This document shows positions 18,098 to 26,922 of a stretch of DNA of 64,000 bases, piece after piece. Position 1 is the first letter of the stretch; each line of letters opens with the position of its first letter. A program made the translations under genes and the position numbers. The stretch is from Candidatus Hydrogenedentota bacterium (GTDB taxonomy: Bacteria > Hydrogenedentota > Hydrogenedentia > Hydrogenedentales > JAJRTN01), in NCBI GenBank assembly GCA_024278275.1, contig JAJRTN010000002.1, positions 33,119 through 97,118 of the forward strand, in the 5' to 3' direction. The notes beneath the pieces were generated by a model that saw nothing but the letters and a program-made list of their open reading frames with translations, did not search any database and was not told where the DNA came from.

Positions 18098-18241
18098 ATG
18101 GATTGCGCCGAAAGTAAATTACCTTACAGGAATACGACTAGCGCGAAATCCGTGAAACCCAGAGTCTTCCTCGTGGGGGAAACCCGCGTGAACGAGGATG
18201 GGTTGCAGGCCTACCTGGAGCATGTGGGCGCGCCCCGGTAG
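18098..18241 (+). pseudogene. thyX: 5' part of thyX, ending in an in-frame amber codon
   Basis: This frame codes for VKPRVFLVGETRVNEDGLQ and AYLEHVGAPR, the normal N-terminus of this ThyX branch. It then meets TAG at 18239-18241 and continues in the same frame as KSDAPSDAERLCEVMGR into the ThyX body. Homologues I recall have a Trp at about this point (GAPEW-type), so TGG-to-TAG is the simplest explanation. The start is uncertain: ATG 18098, ATG 18071 or GTG 18152 are in frame, none with a good Shine-Dalgarno. The promoter at 17968 and this intact N-terminus show that the original gene began here. Confidence 0.7.
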
Positions 18242-18271
18242 AAAAGCGACGCCCCCAGCGATGCCGAACGT

Positions 18272-18925
18272 TTGTGCGAGGTGATGGGGCGGCTGTGCTA
18301 CCGGTCCTTCGAACCGGGCATGAACCCCAACGTGACGCGGGTTCGCCAGGGCAACGCGGCCTACCTTCGAAACATCATCAACGTGGGCCACGGCAGCGTG
18401 GTGGAGCACCCGGTACTTAATTTTATCTTTGCCGACGTGAGCCGCGTGGTGACCCACGAGTTAGTTCGACACCGGGCGGGTACGGCCATGTCGCAGGAAA
18501 GCCTGCGTTTTGTCCGGCTCGACACGCTTTCGGCCTACGTGCCCCTGTGCATCGAGGAGAACGAGACGGGCATGACGCTGTTCGCCAAAACCTTCGAGCA
18601 ACTCGAAGAAGTGCAGAAGACGCTGGCGGAAATCTACGCGATAGATGATGAACGACAGTTCGCGGTAAAGAAGAAGCTGACCTCGGCTTTCCGCCGCATG
18701 GCGCCCATCGGCCTGGCCACGACCATCGGCTGGTCCTGCAACTTCCGTACCTTGCGTCATGTTCTGGAAAACCGAACGGATCCCCACGCGGAAGAAGAGA
18801 TTCGCTATCTTTTTGGGGAAGTTTTCGCGCTGGTGCGGGACCGCTATCCCAACCTGTTGGGCGATTACGAAGTGGAAGAAGTGGACGGGCTGCCGTGGGT
18901 AAAGACCGCCCACGGCAAGATATAG
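18272..18925 (+). CDS. thyX: FAD-dependent thymidylate synthase ThyX, catalytic body downstream of an amber codon
   Basis: ThyX makes dTMP from dUMP using FAD, methylene-tetrahydrofolate and NADPH. The frame holds the ThyX signature RHRAGTAMSQES (about residues 66-77 from 18272), and the body runs without further breaks from LCYRSFEPGMNPNVTRV to the end. The reading frame continues from the N-terminal part at 18098-18241 but is cut from it by TAG. Re-initiation at TTG 18272 would give 217 residues lacking about the first 40; there is no ribosome site there, so function is doubtful unless the stop is read through or is a sequencing error. nrdJ follows 16 nt later, making a dTTP/dNTP supply operon. 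TAG is also the normal stop of this gene. Confidence 0.78.
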   Translation: MCEVMGRLCYRSFEPGMNPNVTRVRQGNAAYLRNIINVGHGSVVEHPVLNFIFADVSRVVTHELVRHRAGTAMSQESLRFVRLDTLSAYVPLCIEENETGMTLFAKTFEQLEEVQKTLAEIYAIDDERQFAVKKKLTSAFRRMAPIGLATTIGWSCNFRTLRHVLENRTDPHAEEEIRYLFGEVFALVRDRYPNLLGDYEVEEVDGLPWVKTAHGKI

Positions 18926-18941
18926 AAGGGGGATTCATACG

Positions 18942-21044
18942 ATGTTGAAGAGCGAAACCGCGGCATCCAACACGGGAGACGGGAATATGTTTCAGGTTCG
19001 GGAACGATTCAGGCTGGACGAGTCTTTTTTGGCGCAGTACCGGGGCAAACAGCCGGATTGGGGCCCACTGGGATATATCACCTTCAAGCGAACCTACGCG
19101 CGCGTGGTGCCGGAGGAGAACGGGCGCACCGAGGAGTACTGGGAAACGGTACGGCGCGTGGTCGAGGGCTGTTACACCATTCAATGGAACCACTGCCTCA
19201 GTTTGAAGCTTCCCTGGAAGTCCCACAAGGCCCAACGGTCGGCCCAGGAAATGTTCAAGCTCATGTGGGGCTTCAAGTTCCTGCCCCCGGGCCGCGGCCT
19301 GTGGATGATGGGGTCGGACTACATCTACAAACGCGGGTCGGCCGCGCTGAACAACTGCGCCTTCGTTTCGACCGATGAGCTCGACACCGATTTTGCCGAA
19401 CCCTTCTGCTTCCTCATGGACCTCTCCCTGCTGGGCGTGGGCGTGGCTTTCGACACGAAGGGTGCGGGCACGGTCACCATCCAGGAGCCGCAGGTGGGCG
19501 AGTACACCCACGTGGTGGAGGACTCCAAGGAGGGGTGGTGCGACCTGGTGCGGGTGGTGCTGAACAGCTTCGTGGGCCGCGCGCGCCGGCCCGCCCACAT
19601 CGACTACGGCAAGATCCGCCCCATGGGCGCGCCCATCAAGACCTTCGGCGGTATCGCGCCCGGTCCCGGGCCGCTCATCGAGTGCATCGAGAACATGACC
19701 AAGATTCTCTCCCCCCGCGCGGGCTACCCCATCTCCTCGACCGACATCACCGACCTGATGAACGTGGTGGGCAAGTGCGTGGTGTCGGGCGGTGTGCGCC
19801 GCACGGCGGAACTCGCCCTGGGCAACCCGGAGGATGAGGAGTATCTCCAGCTCAAGGATCCGAAACTGCACGGCGACAAACTGACGGCGTGGCGCTGGGC
19901 CTCGAACAACAGTGTGGCGGCCGTGGAGGGCATGGACTACGGCGCCGTGGGCGCACAGACCGCGAAGAACGGCGAGCCGGGCTACTTCTGGCAGGCCAAC
20001 GCGCGGGCCTTCGGCCGCCTGAAAGACGGTGCCAACTGGATCGACGACAAGGTGGCGGGGACCAATCCCTGCGCCGAGCAGAGCCTCGAATCCTACGAGA
20101 TCTGCAACCTGGTGGAGACCTTCCCCTCGCGCCATGAAACCTTCGAGGAATACCAGCGCACCCTCAAGTTCGCCTATCTCTACGCGAAGACCGTCACCCT
20201 CATCCCCACGCACAACGAACGCACCAACGCCATCATGCTGCGCAACCGCCGCATCGGCCTGTCTCAATCGGGCATCGTCGAAAGTTTCCAACGTCACGGG
20301 CGGCGCGAACATTTCAAGTGGTGCGACAAGGGCTACGACTACATCTGCAAGCTGGACAAGATCTACGCCCAATGGCTGTGCGTGCCCATGAGCGTGAAGA
20401 AGACCAGCGTAAAACCCAGCGGCACCGTGTCCCTCCTGCCCGGCGTTACGCCCGGCATCCACTATGCCCACTCGGAATACTACTGGCGCACCATCCGCAT
20501 CGACAAAACCAGTCCGCTCATCGAACCACTGCGCAAGGCGGGCTACCGCATCGAGGAGTCGGTCTATGGTGATAACACGTGGATCGTGTACTTTCCGGTG
20601 AAAGAGCGCTTCTTCGAACGTTCCAAAACAGACGTGAGCATCTGGGAACAGGTGGAAAACGTGGCGCAAATGCAACACTATTGGGCCGACAACCAGGTGA
20701 GCGCCACCATCACGTTCAAGCCGGAAGAGGCGAAAGACATCCCCTATATTCTCGAGCTGTATGAAACGCGGCTCAAATCCATCAGCTTCCTGCCGCTCAC
20801 CGATCACAGCTACGCCCAGGCACCGTACCAGACCATCACCGCCGAAATGTATGACCAGGCCGTGGCCAAATTGCAGCCCCTGGACTTCGAGGCGCTTAAC
20901 ACGGACGAGGCACAGGACATTTTCTGTGACGGCGACAAATGCGAAATCAACGTGGCCGCCCACATGCCCGAACAACAGGAGATCGCAGCGGAATCCGCGG
21001 AAGTCCCGCCCGCCGAGGAAAACGAGGTCGGCGTGCCTTCCTGA
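18942..21044 (+). CDS. nrdJ: Adenosylcobalamin-dependent (class II) ribonucleotide reductase
   Basis: 700-residue class II ribonucleotide reductase of the monomeric RTPR kind (739 residues in Lactobacillus). It makes deoxyribonucleotides using a B12-derived thiyl radical. Key residues are in place: C139 (LNNCAF) and C388 (ICNL) as the redox pair, and N375, C377 and E379 in NPCAEQ as the active site with the thiyl cysteine. The C-terminal C662-x4-C667 pair accepts electrons from thioredoxin. After it comes a 33-residue acidic tail. Start ATG 18942 has GGGG about 9 nt upstream; ATG 18987 (MFQVRERF) is possible. It follows thyX closely and ends before a strong hairpin. Cells using it need cobalamin. 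Confidence 0.92.
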   Translation: MLKSETAASNTGDGNMFQVRERFRLDESFLAQYRGKQPDWGPLGYITFKRTYARVVPEENGRTEEYWETVRRVVEGCYTIQWNHCLSLKLPWKSHKAQRSAQEMFKLMWGFKFLPPGRGLWMMGSDYIYKRGSAALNNCAFVSTDELDTDFAEPFCFLMDLSLLGVGVAFDTKGAGTVTIQEPQVGEYTHVVEDSKEGWCDLVRVVLNSFVGRARRPAHIDYGKIRPMGAPIKTFGGIAPGPGPLIECIENMTKILSPRAGYPISSTDITDLMNVVGKCVVSGGVRRTAELALGNPEDEEYLQLKDPKLHGDKLTAWRWASNNSVAAVEGMDYGAVGAQTAKNGEPGYFWQANARAFGRLKDGANWIDDKVAGTNPCAEQSLESYEICNLVETFPSRHETFEEYQRTLKFAYLYAKTVTLIPTHNERTNAIMLRNRRIGLSQSGIVESFQRHGRREHFKWCDKGYDYICKLDKIYAQWLCVPMSVKKTSVKPSGTVSLLPGVTPGIHYAHSEYYWRTIRIDKTSPLIEPLRKAGYRIEESVYGDNTWIVYFPVKERFFERSKTDVSIWEQVENVAQMQHYWADNQVSATITFKPEEAKDIPYILELYETRLKSISFLPLTDHSYAQAPYQTITAEMYDQAVAKLQPLDFEALNTDEAQDIFCDGDKCEINVAAHMPEQQEIAAESAEVPPAEENEVGVPS

Positions 21045-21062
21045 CCTGCACCAGGATACGTA

Positions 21063-21110
21063 CCATGAAAAGCGGGGCGCTTCCCTTGGGAAGCGCCCCG
21101 CTTTTCATGG
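21063..21110. terminator. Perfect 23-bp-arm hairpin, bidirectional terminator
   Basis: CCATGAAAAGCGGGGCGCTT begins an uninterrupted stem with a 2-nt loop. The A run on the left and T run on the right make it a terminator in both directions. It lies 18 bp after the nrdJ stop and also faces the leftward IS4 fragment. Confidence 0.8.
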
Positions 21111-21185
21111 CGAGTACCAATGAGGAAGGCCTTGATGTACCAAACGCAAATGTTGATGACGAGACCGCCATGTCATAAAAACATA

Positions 21186-21588
21186 ACTCGAGCAAGTCGT
21201 GCAGCCGCACCACCGTGCCGTCGATGGCCATGAGATCGATAAACGGGGAAAGCCGTCTGCCCAAGGCGCGCGCGGGACCGGCGCTCTTCTGCAGCACCTC
21301 CAGCAGGATACGCTGGAGCCATTGGGCCAGGGCCGGGGTGAAGCGGTCGTAGAAGGCCGAGGGGACCAAGGGAGTGCCCGTATGAAGGGCGTAGCAACGG
21401 CGCAGGCTCGCCAGGGATTTCTCCGCCCCCGCGCCAAAGCCCGGCACCAGCGTCCAGAAAAACGCCATGGCATTGACCTTTCGGGCGCGGCGGATGAAGC
21501 CCGCCTCACGCGCGGTCTGTTCCAAGCGGCTGGGGGAAATTACACTGGACAACACGCGTCGAACCTCGATAGCGTGTGTACGGGCCAT
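21186..21588 (-). pseudogene. IS4-family transposase, N-terminal fragment
   Basis: About 134 residues from ATG 21588 (AAGGAG upstream) resemble the N-terminus of IS4-type DDE transposases: SLASLRRCYALHTGTPLVPS, AFYDRFTPALAQWL, then FIDLMAIDGTVVRLHD with the first catalytic Asp. After HDLLE near 21190 the similarity stops and the frame runs on into unrelated sequence and the nrdJ terminator. The rest of the protein (second Asp, Glu) is absent, so it cannot transpose. The break is probably an old deletion. It lies back to back with a truncated BRCT gene. Confidence 0.7.
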
Positions 21589-21635
21589 TTGGGCGCTCCT
21601 TGTTGCGTTCGTGAAAACACAATTGGAGCAATCAT

Positions 21636-21935
21636 TTGGCCCTCTGTCAATACCTCAAACAGCGCTTAACCGAACGCGAATGCGGGGCATTGAGAATGAC
21701 GCGAAGCGATGCCGCCGATCTGGCGGCAAGTGTTGGATGCTCCGTTGCCTCTGGCGTTTCGAGGAAAACTACTTTATTGGTGGTTGGTGACCAAGACATC
21801 TCAAAGCTGGTAGGCAAAGCGAAAAGTTCCAAGCACCTCAAAGCAGAACGGCTTATTTCCGAAGGCCAATGCATTCGGATTATCAAAGAGAGCGATTTCA
21901 TAGAATTGGTGAGGCACGCGCAATCAGGCGTTTAG
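21636..21935 (+). pseudogene. BRCT-domain protein, C-terminal fragment
   Basis: From about 21684 the frame codes for a nearly complete BRCT domain: GALRMTRSDAADLAASVGC, VSRKTTLLVVGDQD, LVGKAKSSKHLKAERLI, then a C-terminal helix ESDFIELV. This resembles the BRCT domains that end bacterial DnaQ-like exonucleases and related proteins. The preceding residues (MALCQYLKQRLTEREC) do not fit such a protein and derive from sequence next to the IS4 fragment. The gene therefore appears to have lost its 5' part at the IS junction. No ribosome site or promoter is evident. Confidence 0.65.
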
Positions 21936-21963
21936 GCTGACGTGTGCGTGGGCAAGTTATCAC

Positions 21964-22162
21964 CCTAAAAAGGGCAGTCAAATCGCAGGATTGGTCGTAA
22001 GTCGTTGCCGAAAAGTGTTTTACATGCGTCGGTGCATTCACTTCTCGGGTGAGTGGATTTCAACTGTCACGCAGTTGAGAACAGTCGATATAAGTAATTG
22101 CTGCATAGCGAGATAGAACGAGTAGAATCCTTTGCGATAAGGGCGCAACTGCCCTTTTTAGG
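21964..22162. mobile_element. 199-bp MITE-like element with 15-bp TIRs and 5-bp target duplication
   Basis: Ends are perfect inverted repeats, CCTAAAAAGGGCAGT (21964-21978) and ACTGCCCTTTTTAGG (22148-22162). Both sides are flanked by the direct repeat ATCAC (21959-21963 and 22163-22167), as left by a DDE transposase with 5-bp staggered cuts. The interior has no coding frame and contains a small hairpin CAACTG(5)CAGTTG. It is non-autonomous; the mobilising transposase family is not identified. Confidence 0.75.
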
Positions 22163-22261
22163 ATCACCGTTGCCAAGGCCGCCACAGGAATCACGTCTCT
22201 CCGAGGCTTCGTTCCAAATGTGCAGCCTACCGTCGAAGATCGGTCGGGGCGCCGAGGCACC

Positions 22262-23809
22262 TTACTCCCACTCGATGGTGCCGGGGGGCTTGGAGGTGAT
22301 GTCGTAGAGGACGCGGTTGATGTGTTCCACTTCGTTGCAGATGCGGTTGGCGGTGCGTTGGAGCACGTCGGGGGGAAAGCGGAACCAGTCGGCGGTCATG
22401 GCGTCTTCGGAGGTGACGGCGCGGAGGGAGCAGACTTCTTCGTAGGTTCGTTCGTCGCCCTGGACGCCGACGCTGCGCACGGGCAGGAGGCACACGAGGG
22501 CCTGCCAGATGTGGTCGTAGAGGCCGGCCTTGCGGATTTCGTCGATGAAGATGGCGTCGGCCTCGCGGAGGGTGTCGCACCGTTCGCGGGTGACTTCGCC
22601 GATGCAGCGTACGCCGAGGCCGGGACCGGGGAAGGGGTGGCGTCCCACGACTTCCTCGGGCAGGCCGAGTTCGCGGCCCAGGGCGCGGACTTCGTCTTTG
22701 AAGAGTTCGCGCAGGGGTTCGAGGAGTTCGAGGTTCATCTTCTCGGGTAGGCCGCCCACGTTGTGGTGGCTCTTGATGGTGGCGGAGGGGCCGCCGGTGG
22801 CGGAGACGGATTCGATCACGTCGGGGTAGAGGGTGCCCTGGGCGAGGAAGTCCATGTGGCCGAGACGGGCGGCTTCTTTCTCGAAGACGTCGATGAAAAG
22901 GTTGCCGATAATCTTTCGCTTCTGTTCAGGTTCGGTCACGCCTTTCAGGGCGGAGAGGAACATTTCTTCCGCTTCCACGTAGTCGAGATTAATGTGGAAG
23001 TTGTCGCGGAAGACGCGCTGCACCAGGTTGGCTTCGCCTTTCCGGAGCAGGCCGTTGTTGACGAAGACGCAGTTGAGCTGGTCGCCGATGGCGCGGTGAA
23101 TGAGCGCCGCGGCCACGCTGGAATCCACGCCGCCGCTCAGTCCGCAGAGCACCTGTTTGTCGCCCACCTGGCGGCGTATTTTCTCGACCGCCAGGTCCAC
23201 GAAGGAACCCATGTTCCAAGTGGCGTCGCAACCGCAGATGCCGTGGACGAAGTTTGACAGGAGCCTGGCGCCTTGGGGCGTATGGACCACCTCGGGGTGA
23301 AACTGGACGCCGTAGAGCTGGCGGTCGGGGCGGGCGATGGCGGCGAAGGGTGAGTTCTCGCTTTCGCCGATGACAACGAAGCCTTCGGGCAGCCGTTCGA
23401 TACGGTCGCCGTGGCTCATCCACACCTGCGCACGCGCCTCGATGCCTTCGAGCAGGCCCGTGCCGTCGTGTCGGGTGAGGTGGGCGATGCCGTATTCCCG
23501 TTCGCTGGCGCGGACCACTTCACCGCCCAGGCTGTCGGCCAGGAGTTGGGCGCCGTAGCAGATCCCCAGCACGGGCACGCCCAGGTCGAAGACGCGGGGA
23601 TCGGGCTTGGGCGCGCCTTCGGCGTGTACGCTGGCGGGGCCGCCGCTGAAGATAAGACCTTGCGGATTGAGGCCGCGCAGCTCGTCGAGCGTTACGTGGT
23701 AGGGCACGATGAGGCTGTAGACCCGGGCCTCGCGGACGCGGCGGGCGATGAGCTTGCTGTACTGTGCGCCGAAGTCAAGGACGACGATGGGTCTGCCCAT
23801 ACCTTCCAT
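22262..23809 (-). CDS. guaA: GMP synthase (glutamine-hydrolysing)
   Basis: 515-residue GuaA converts XMP, ATP and glutamine to GMP. The N-terminal class I amidotransferase has nucleophile C84 in GICYGAQLL and the HPE of GVQFHPEV. The ATP-pyrophosphatase domain has the P-loop LSGGVDSS, and the C-terminal dimerisation domain ends in the conserved TIEWE. Length is normal. Start ATG 23809 follows GAGGTGA closely. It lies 3 nt behind guaB, forming the usual guanine nucleotide operon. Confidence 0.95.
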   Translation of the reverse strand: MEGMGRPIVVLDFGAQYSKLIARRVREARVYSLIVPYHVTLDELRGLNPQGLIFSGGPASVHAEGAPKPDPRVFDLGVPVLGICYGAQLLADSLGGEVVRASEREYGIAHLTRHDGTGLLEGIEARAQVWMSHGDRIERLPEGFVVIGESENSPFAAIARPDRQLYGVQFHPEVVHTPQGARLLSNFVHGICGCDATWNMGSFVDLAVEKIRRQVGDKQVLCGLSGGVDSSVAAALIHRAIGDQLNCVFVNNGLLRKGEANLVQRVFRDNFHINLDYVEAEEMFLSALKGVTEPEQKRKIIGNLFIDVFEKEAARLGHMDFLAQGTLYPDVIESVSATGGPSATIKSHHNVGGLPEKMNLELLEPLRELFKDEVRALGRELGLPEEVVGRHPFPGPGLGVRCIGEVTRERCDTLREADAIFIDEIRKAGLYDHIWQALVCLLPVRSVGVQGDERTYEEVCSLRAVTSEDAMTADWFRFPPDVLQRTANRICNEVEHINRVLYDITSKPPGTIEWE

Positions 23810-23812
23810 GGA

Positions 23813-25285
23813 TCACCTCGGCACCTGGTAGTTGGGCGCGTCTTCCGTCATGGTCACGTCGTGGGGGTGGCTCTCGCGCAGGCCCGAGCCGGTGATTTCA
23901 ACGAAGCGGGGCTTGGTCTGCATCTCGGCGATGTCCTTGCAGCCGCAATAGCCCATGGAAGCACGAAGCCCGCCCATGAGCTGGTGCAGGTAATCCGACA
24001 GGAGCCCGCGGTAGGGCACGCGCGCCTCGATGCCCTCGGGCACGAGCTTCTTGGCATCGTCCTCGAACTGCATGTAACGGGTCTTGCTGCCCCGCTGCAT
24101 GGCCTTGACCGAGCCCATGCCGCGCACGAGCTTGTAGCTGCGGCCCTCGTAAAGAATCGTTTCGCCGGGGCTCTCCTCGGTGCCCGCGAAGAGCCCGCCG
24201 ATCATGACGCTGTCCGCGCCGCCCGCGATGGCCTTGGCGATGTCGCCGGAATACTTGATGCCGCCATCGGCAATGACGGGCACACCGTGTTGTTTGCAGA
24301 CGGCGGCCACCTCCATCACGGCGGTAAGCTGGGGGACGCCGACCCCCGCCACCACGCGGGTGGTGCAAATGGAGCCGGGACCCACGCCCACTTTCACGGC
24401 ATCAACACCCGCCTCGATGAGATCCCGCGCACCCTCGGCGGTGACGATATTTCCGGCGATTAACTCGACCCCGGGAAAGGCTTTCTTTACCTGCCGCACG
24501 GTTTCGATCACCATGACGGACTGGCCGTGGGCGGAATCAATGGTGAGCACGTCCACTCCGGCGTCGATGAGCAACGCCGCGCGGTCGAGTTCTTCCCTGC
24601 CCACGCCCAGGGCGGCCCCTACCCGCAAACGCCCCATGTCGTCAATGCAGCGGTTGGGGAAATCCCGGGCCTTCTTGATGTCCTTAATGGTCAGCAGTCC
24701 TTCGAGCTTTCCCTCGGCGTTGACGATGGGCAACTTCTCGATTAGATGTTTATGGAGCAGGCGCTTTGCCTCTTCCGTGTCGGTGCCGGGTGGTACGGTA
24801 ACCAGCCGTTCCCGGGGCGTCATCACGGCGGAAATGGGAATCGCGAGGTCTTCCTCGAAACGGGTGTCCCGGTTTGTCAGGATGCCCACGAGGGTGTTCG
24901 TCCTGTCCGTGATGGGCACACCAGAGACATGGTAGCGCGACATGAGGGCTTCGGCGTCCCCCAGGGTGTGATCAGGCGTCAGGGTGAAAGGGTCCGTAAC
25001 GATGCCCGCCTGGGAACGCTTCACCCGGTCCACCTCGGCCGCCTGTTCATCGGGGGTGAAGTTCTTGTGAATGATCCCGATGCCGCCTTCCTGGGCGAGG
25101 GCGATGGCCATGCGGGACTCCGTGACCGTGTCCATGGCGGCGCTGGCCACGGGGAGTTTAATGTCGAGATTCCGCGTGAGGCGCGTTGCCAGGCTCACCT
25201 CGCGGGGAAGCACGTCGGAACGGGAAGGACACAGGAGTACGTCGTCGAAGGAAAGAGCCCTGGAAATTCGGTTCATGTCACTCAT
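23813..25285 (-). CDS. guaB: Inosine-5'-monophosphate dehydrogenase
   Basis: 490-residue GuaB oxidises IMP to XMP with NAD, the committed step of GTP synthesis. The TIM barrel is split by two CBS domains (about 95-210: [27 protein letters not shown]). The catalytic cysteine lies in GPGSICTTR, preceded by [13 protein letters not shown] and [10 protein letters not shown]; the flap contains RGMGS. The start is ATG 25285 or the in-frame ATG three codons on; GAGG lies just upstream. A consensus promoter is about 75 bp upstream. It is first in the guaB-guaA operon. Confidence 0.95.
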   Translation of the reverse strand: MSDMNRISRALSFDDVLLCPSRSDVLPREVSLATRLTRNLDIKLPVASAAMDTVTESRMAIALAQEGGIGIIHKNFTPDEQAAEVDRVKRSQAGIVTDPFTLTPDHTLGDAEALMSRYHVSGVPITDRTNTLVGILTNRDTRFEEDLAIPISAVMTPRERLVTVPPGTDTEEAKRLLHKHLIEKLPIVNAEGKLEGLLTIKDIKKARDFPNRCIDDMGRLRVGAALGVGREELDRAALLIDAGVDVLTIDSAHGQSVMVIETVRQVKKAFPGVELIAGNIVTAEGARDLIEAGVDAVKVGVGPGSICTTRVVAGVGVPQLTAVMEVAAVCKQHGVPVIADGGIKYSGDIAKAIAGGADSVMIGGLFAGTEESPGETILYEGRSYKLVRGMGSVKAMQRGSKTRYMQFEDDAKKLVPEGIEARVPYRGLLSDYLHQLMGGLRASMGYCGCKDIAEMQTKPRFVEITGSGLRESHPHDVTMTEDAPNYQVPR

Positions 25286-25359
25286 GGCGCCTCGAGAAAA
25301 CCGTTGAATCCCGGCGGATACATGGATCCCGGAGGCTTGCCGCTTCCCCCGGGGCCGGT

Positions 25360-25388
25360 ATTATACGGGTCGGGTTGACGCCGTTCAA
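25360..25388 (-). promoter_or_regulatory. Promoter of guaB-guaA
   Basis: TTGAAC (25383-25388) and a perfect TATAAT (25360-25365), 17-bp spacer, on the minus strand. The leader would be about 70 nt. Confidence 0.7.
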
Positions 25389-25493
25389 AAATCCGAATGG
25401 AGTGAACATCCTGGATGAGGTGTGTTTGCCCACTGGGTCTGTCAATCCACCCCCATGGCGCATAACGTTAGCGGCAGCCCTTCCCCCCAACCC

Positions 25494-25583
25494 AAACCGT
25501 CGTTCCCGCGAAAGGGGGCTTTAGAATGGGTAATTCGGGTTATGAACAAGCCTTAACGCTTTTCATGGACCGTCATTGCGGGG
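25494..25583. repeat. Degenerate copy of the ~90-bp dispersed inverted-repeat element
   Basis: The left arm AAACCGTCGTTCCCGCGAAA and the internal CCTTAACGCTTTTCATGGA match the copies at 36342, 41748 and 59375; the right arm has decayed. Confidence 0.5.
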
Positions 25584-25605
25584 GGAGGATGAAGGGCCAC
25601 GGTTA

Positions 25606-25634
25606 TTGCAACGCGCCCGCTTCCCTGTTAGGAT
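25606..25634 (+). promoter_or_regulatory. Promoter of the HEAT/pentapeptide/MBL operon
   Basis: TTGCAA and TAGGAT with a 17-bp spacer, about 60 bp before the first ATG. Moderate match. Confidence 0.4.
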
Positions 25635-25696
25635 GGAAGCCGGGTGACGCGCGTCCATTCCGGGGAGTGGGGCGCCGCCGCCGGGAAGGACTCGTC

Positions 25697-26320
25697 ATGT
25701 ATGAGGAACTTCAGAAGACGATCCGGGAGTTGGGGGATAGGAAAGCGGGGTGGGTGACCCGGCGTGACGCGGCCGAAGTGCTGGGTAACCTGGCCCGGCA
25801 ATCGCTGGCCGCCCTGGACGCGCACCGGGCGGATAATGATGTTGACGTGCGCATGGCCGTGGCGCGGGCGCTCGGCAACATCAATTCGCCGCCGCCCTCC
25901 GAATTGACCGACCGCACCTACAGTCTGAAAGAACTGGTGGATGGCTGTGCGAAGCCGGGATCGCGTACGGTGGAACCTCACGGCAAGGGCTACGCGATTC
26001 GGGTGAACATTGACGACGCGCGGGGCCAGGCGGTCTACGTGATGCCCCACAAACGGCGGGATGGAACCAGCCTCGTGCGGGTTTACTCCTATTGTGGCAA
26101 GCCCACGGATGAGGTGTTGAATTGGGCCATGCGGAGCAACGCGAAGCTGGTACATTGTGCTTTCGCGGTGGAACCCAATGGGGAAAAGGATCAGGTCGTG
26201 TTGGTCAACAACTTCGTTCACGGCAAGGCGACTCCGGCCATGGTGAAAGCCTCGGTAAAAGAGATCGCCTTCTACGCGGATTGGCTGGAAAAGAAACTGA
26301 CGGGGCTTGATGAACTATGA
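25697..26320 (+). CDS. HEAT-like protein with YbjN/chaperone-like C-terminal domain
   Basis: 207-residue cytosolic protein. Residues 20-65 form HEAT-type helices (RRDAAEVLGNLARQSLAALD, DVDVRMAVARALGNI). Residues 85-205 are an alpha/beta domain (KGYAIRVNIDDARGQAVYVM ... LVRVYSYCGK ... WYADWLEKKL-like end) that resembles the YbjN/type III secretion chaperone fold; this comparison is by pattern only. Start ATG 25697 lies after GGAAGGA. Its stop overlaps the start of the pentapeptide gene (ATGA), so translation is coupled. The function is unknown; the context suggests a partner of the pentapeptide protein. Confidence 0.65.
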   Translation: MYEELQKTIRELGDRKAGWVTRRDAAEVLGNLARQSLAALDAHRADNDVDVRMAVARALGNINSPPPSELTDRTYSLKELVDGCAKPGSRTVEPHGKGYAIRVNIDDARGQAVYVMPHKRRDGTSLVRVYSYCGKPTDEVLNWAMRSNAKLVHCAFAVEPNGEKDQVVLVNNFVHGKATPAMVKASVKEIAFYADWLEKKLTGLDEL

Positions 26321-26922
26321 ACACGAGTACGCATTACGCGCCGGCCCGCTGTAGCGTTTCAGGATGCGAGGCTTTCGCCTTGACGGGCGCGGACACGTGC
26401 TGGACCCACCTCCCGGACCGGGATGGGTGGCGCGCCATGCTGGCGGACCTGGATCTGAATGCCGCGTGGCTGGCCGAAGTGGATTTGTCGGGACGCGATC
26501 TTTCCGGCTGGGATCTGCGGTCCGCGCGGCTCTCGGAGGCGTGCCTTCGTGGCGCGAACCTATCGGGCGCCGATCTGCGCGACGCCTTTCTCGACGGAGC
26601 CAACCTGGTTGATGCGAACCTGGAGGACGCGAACCTGGAGTTCGCCATCCTCGGAGGCGCCGACGCTTCAGGCGCCTGTTTCCGAAATGCCAACCTGCAA
26701 CGTTCCAACCTGGTGGGAACACGCGCGCACGGCGCGGATTTCTCGGGCGCCAACCTCTACTATGCCCGGCCCGGCAACGCCGATTTGGAAGGCGCGAACT
26801 TCCATAACGCCAGGATCCAGCGGACCATCTTTCGGCGGGCCAATCTCAAGAACGCGGATCTTTCGGGCGTGGAAGGCAGCGCCAACTTTGAAAACGCCAA
26901 CCTGGAGGGCGCCGCTCGATGA
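26317..26922 (+). CDS. Pentapeptide-repeat protein with N-terminal Cys/His knuckle
   Basis: 201 residues. From about residue 45 there are some 30 pentapeptide repeats of A(D/N)LXX type (LSGADLRDAFLDGANLVDAN and so on) that fold as a right-handed quadrilateral beta-helix. The N-terminus carries C12-x4-C17-x10-C28-x2-H31, a likely zinc-binding knuckle. Some family members protect gyrase from inhibitors (Qnr, MfpA), but nothing here proves that role. Start and stop overlap both neighbours by ATGA, so all three genes are translationally coupled. Confidence 0.85.
   Translation: MNTSTHYAPARCSVSGCEAFALTGADTCWTHLPDRDGWRAMLADLDLNAAWLAEVDLSGRDLSGWDLRSARLSEACLRGANLSGADLRDAFLDGANLVDANLEDANLEFAILGGADASGACFRNANLQRSNLVGTRAHGADFSGANLYYARPGNADLEGANFHNARIQRTIFRRANLKNADLSGVEGSANFENANLEGAAR

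Noticed and set aside
18239..18241. Genetic-code change (TAG read as an amino acid)
   Set aside because: TAG ends several intact genes at the expected place (for example the porin at 14517, the symporter at 35593 and GH4 at 57760), so general reassignment is not supported.
18423..20975. 850-codon minus-strand frame over nrdJ
   Set aside because: Antisense of a well-identified enzyme with conserved catalytic residues; translation resembles nothing and follows from high GC.
22060..22260. 66-codon minus-strand frame before guaA
   Set aside because: It runs across the MITE right end and target site, so it arose from the insertion; no start signal.
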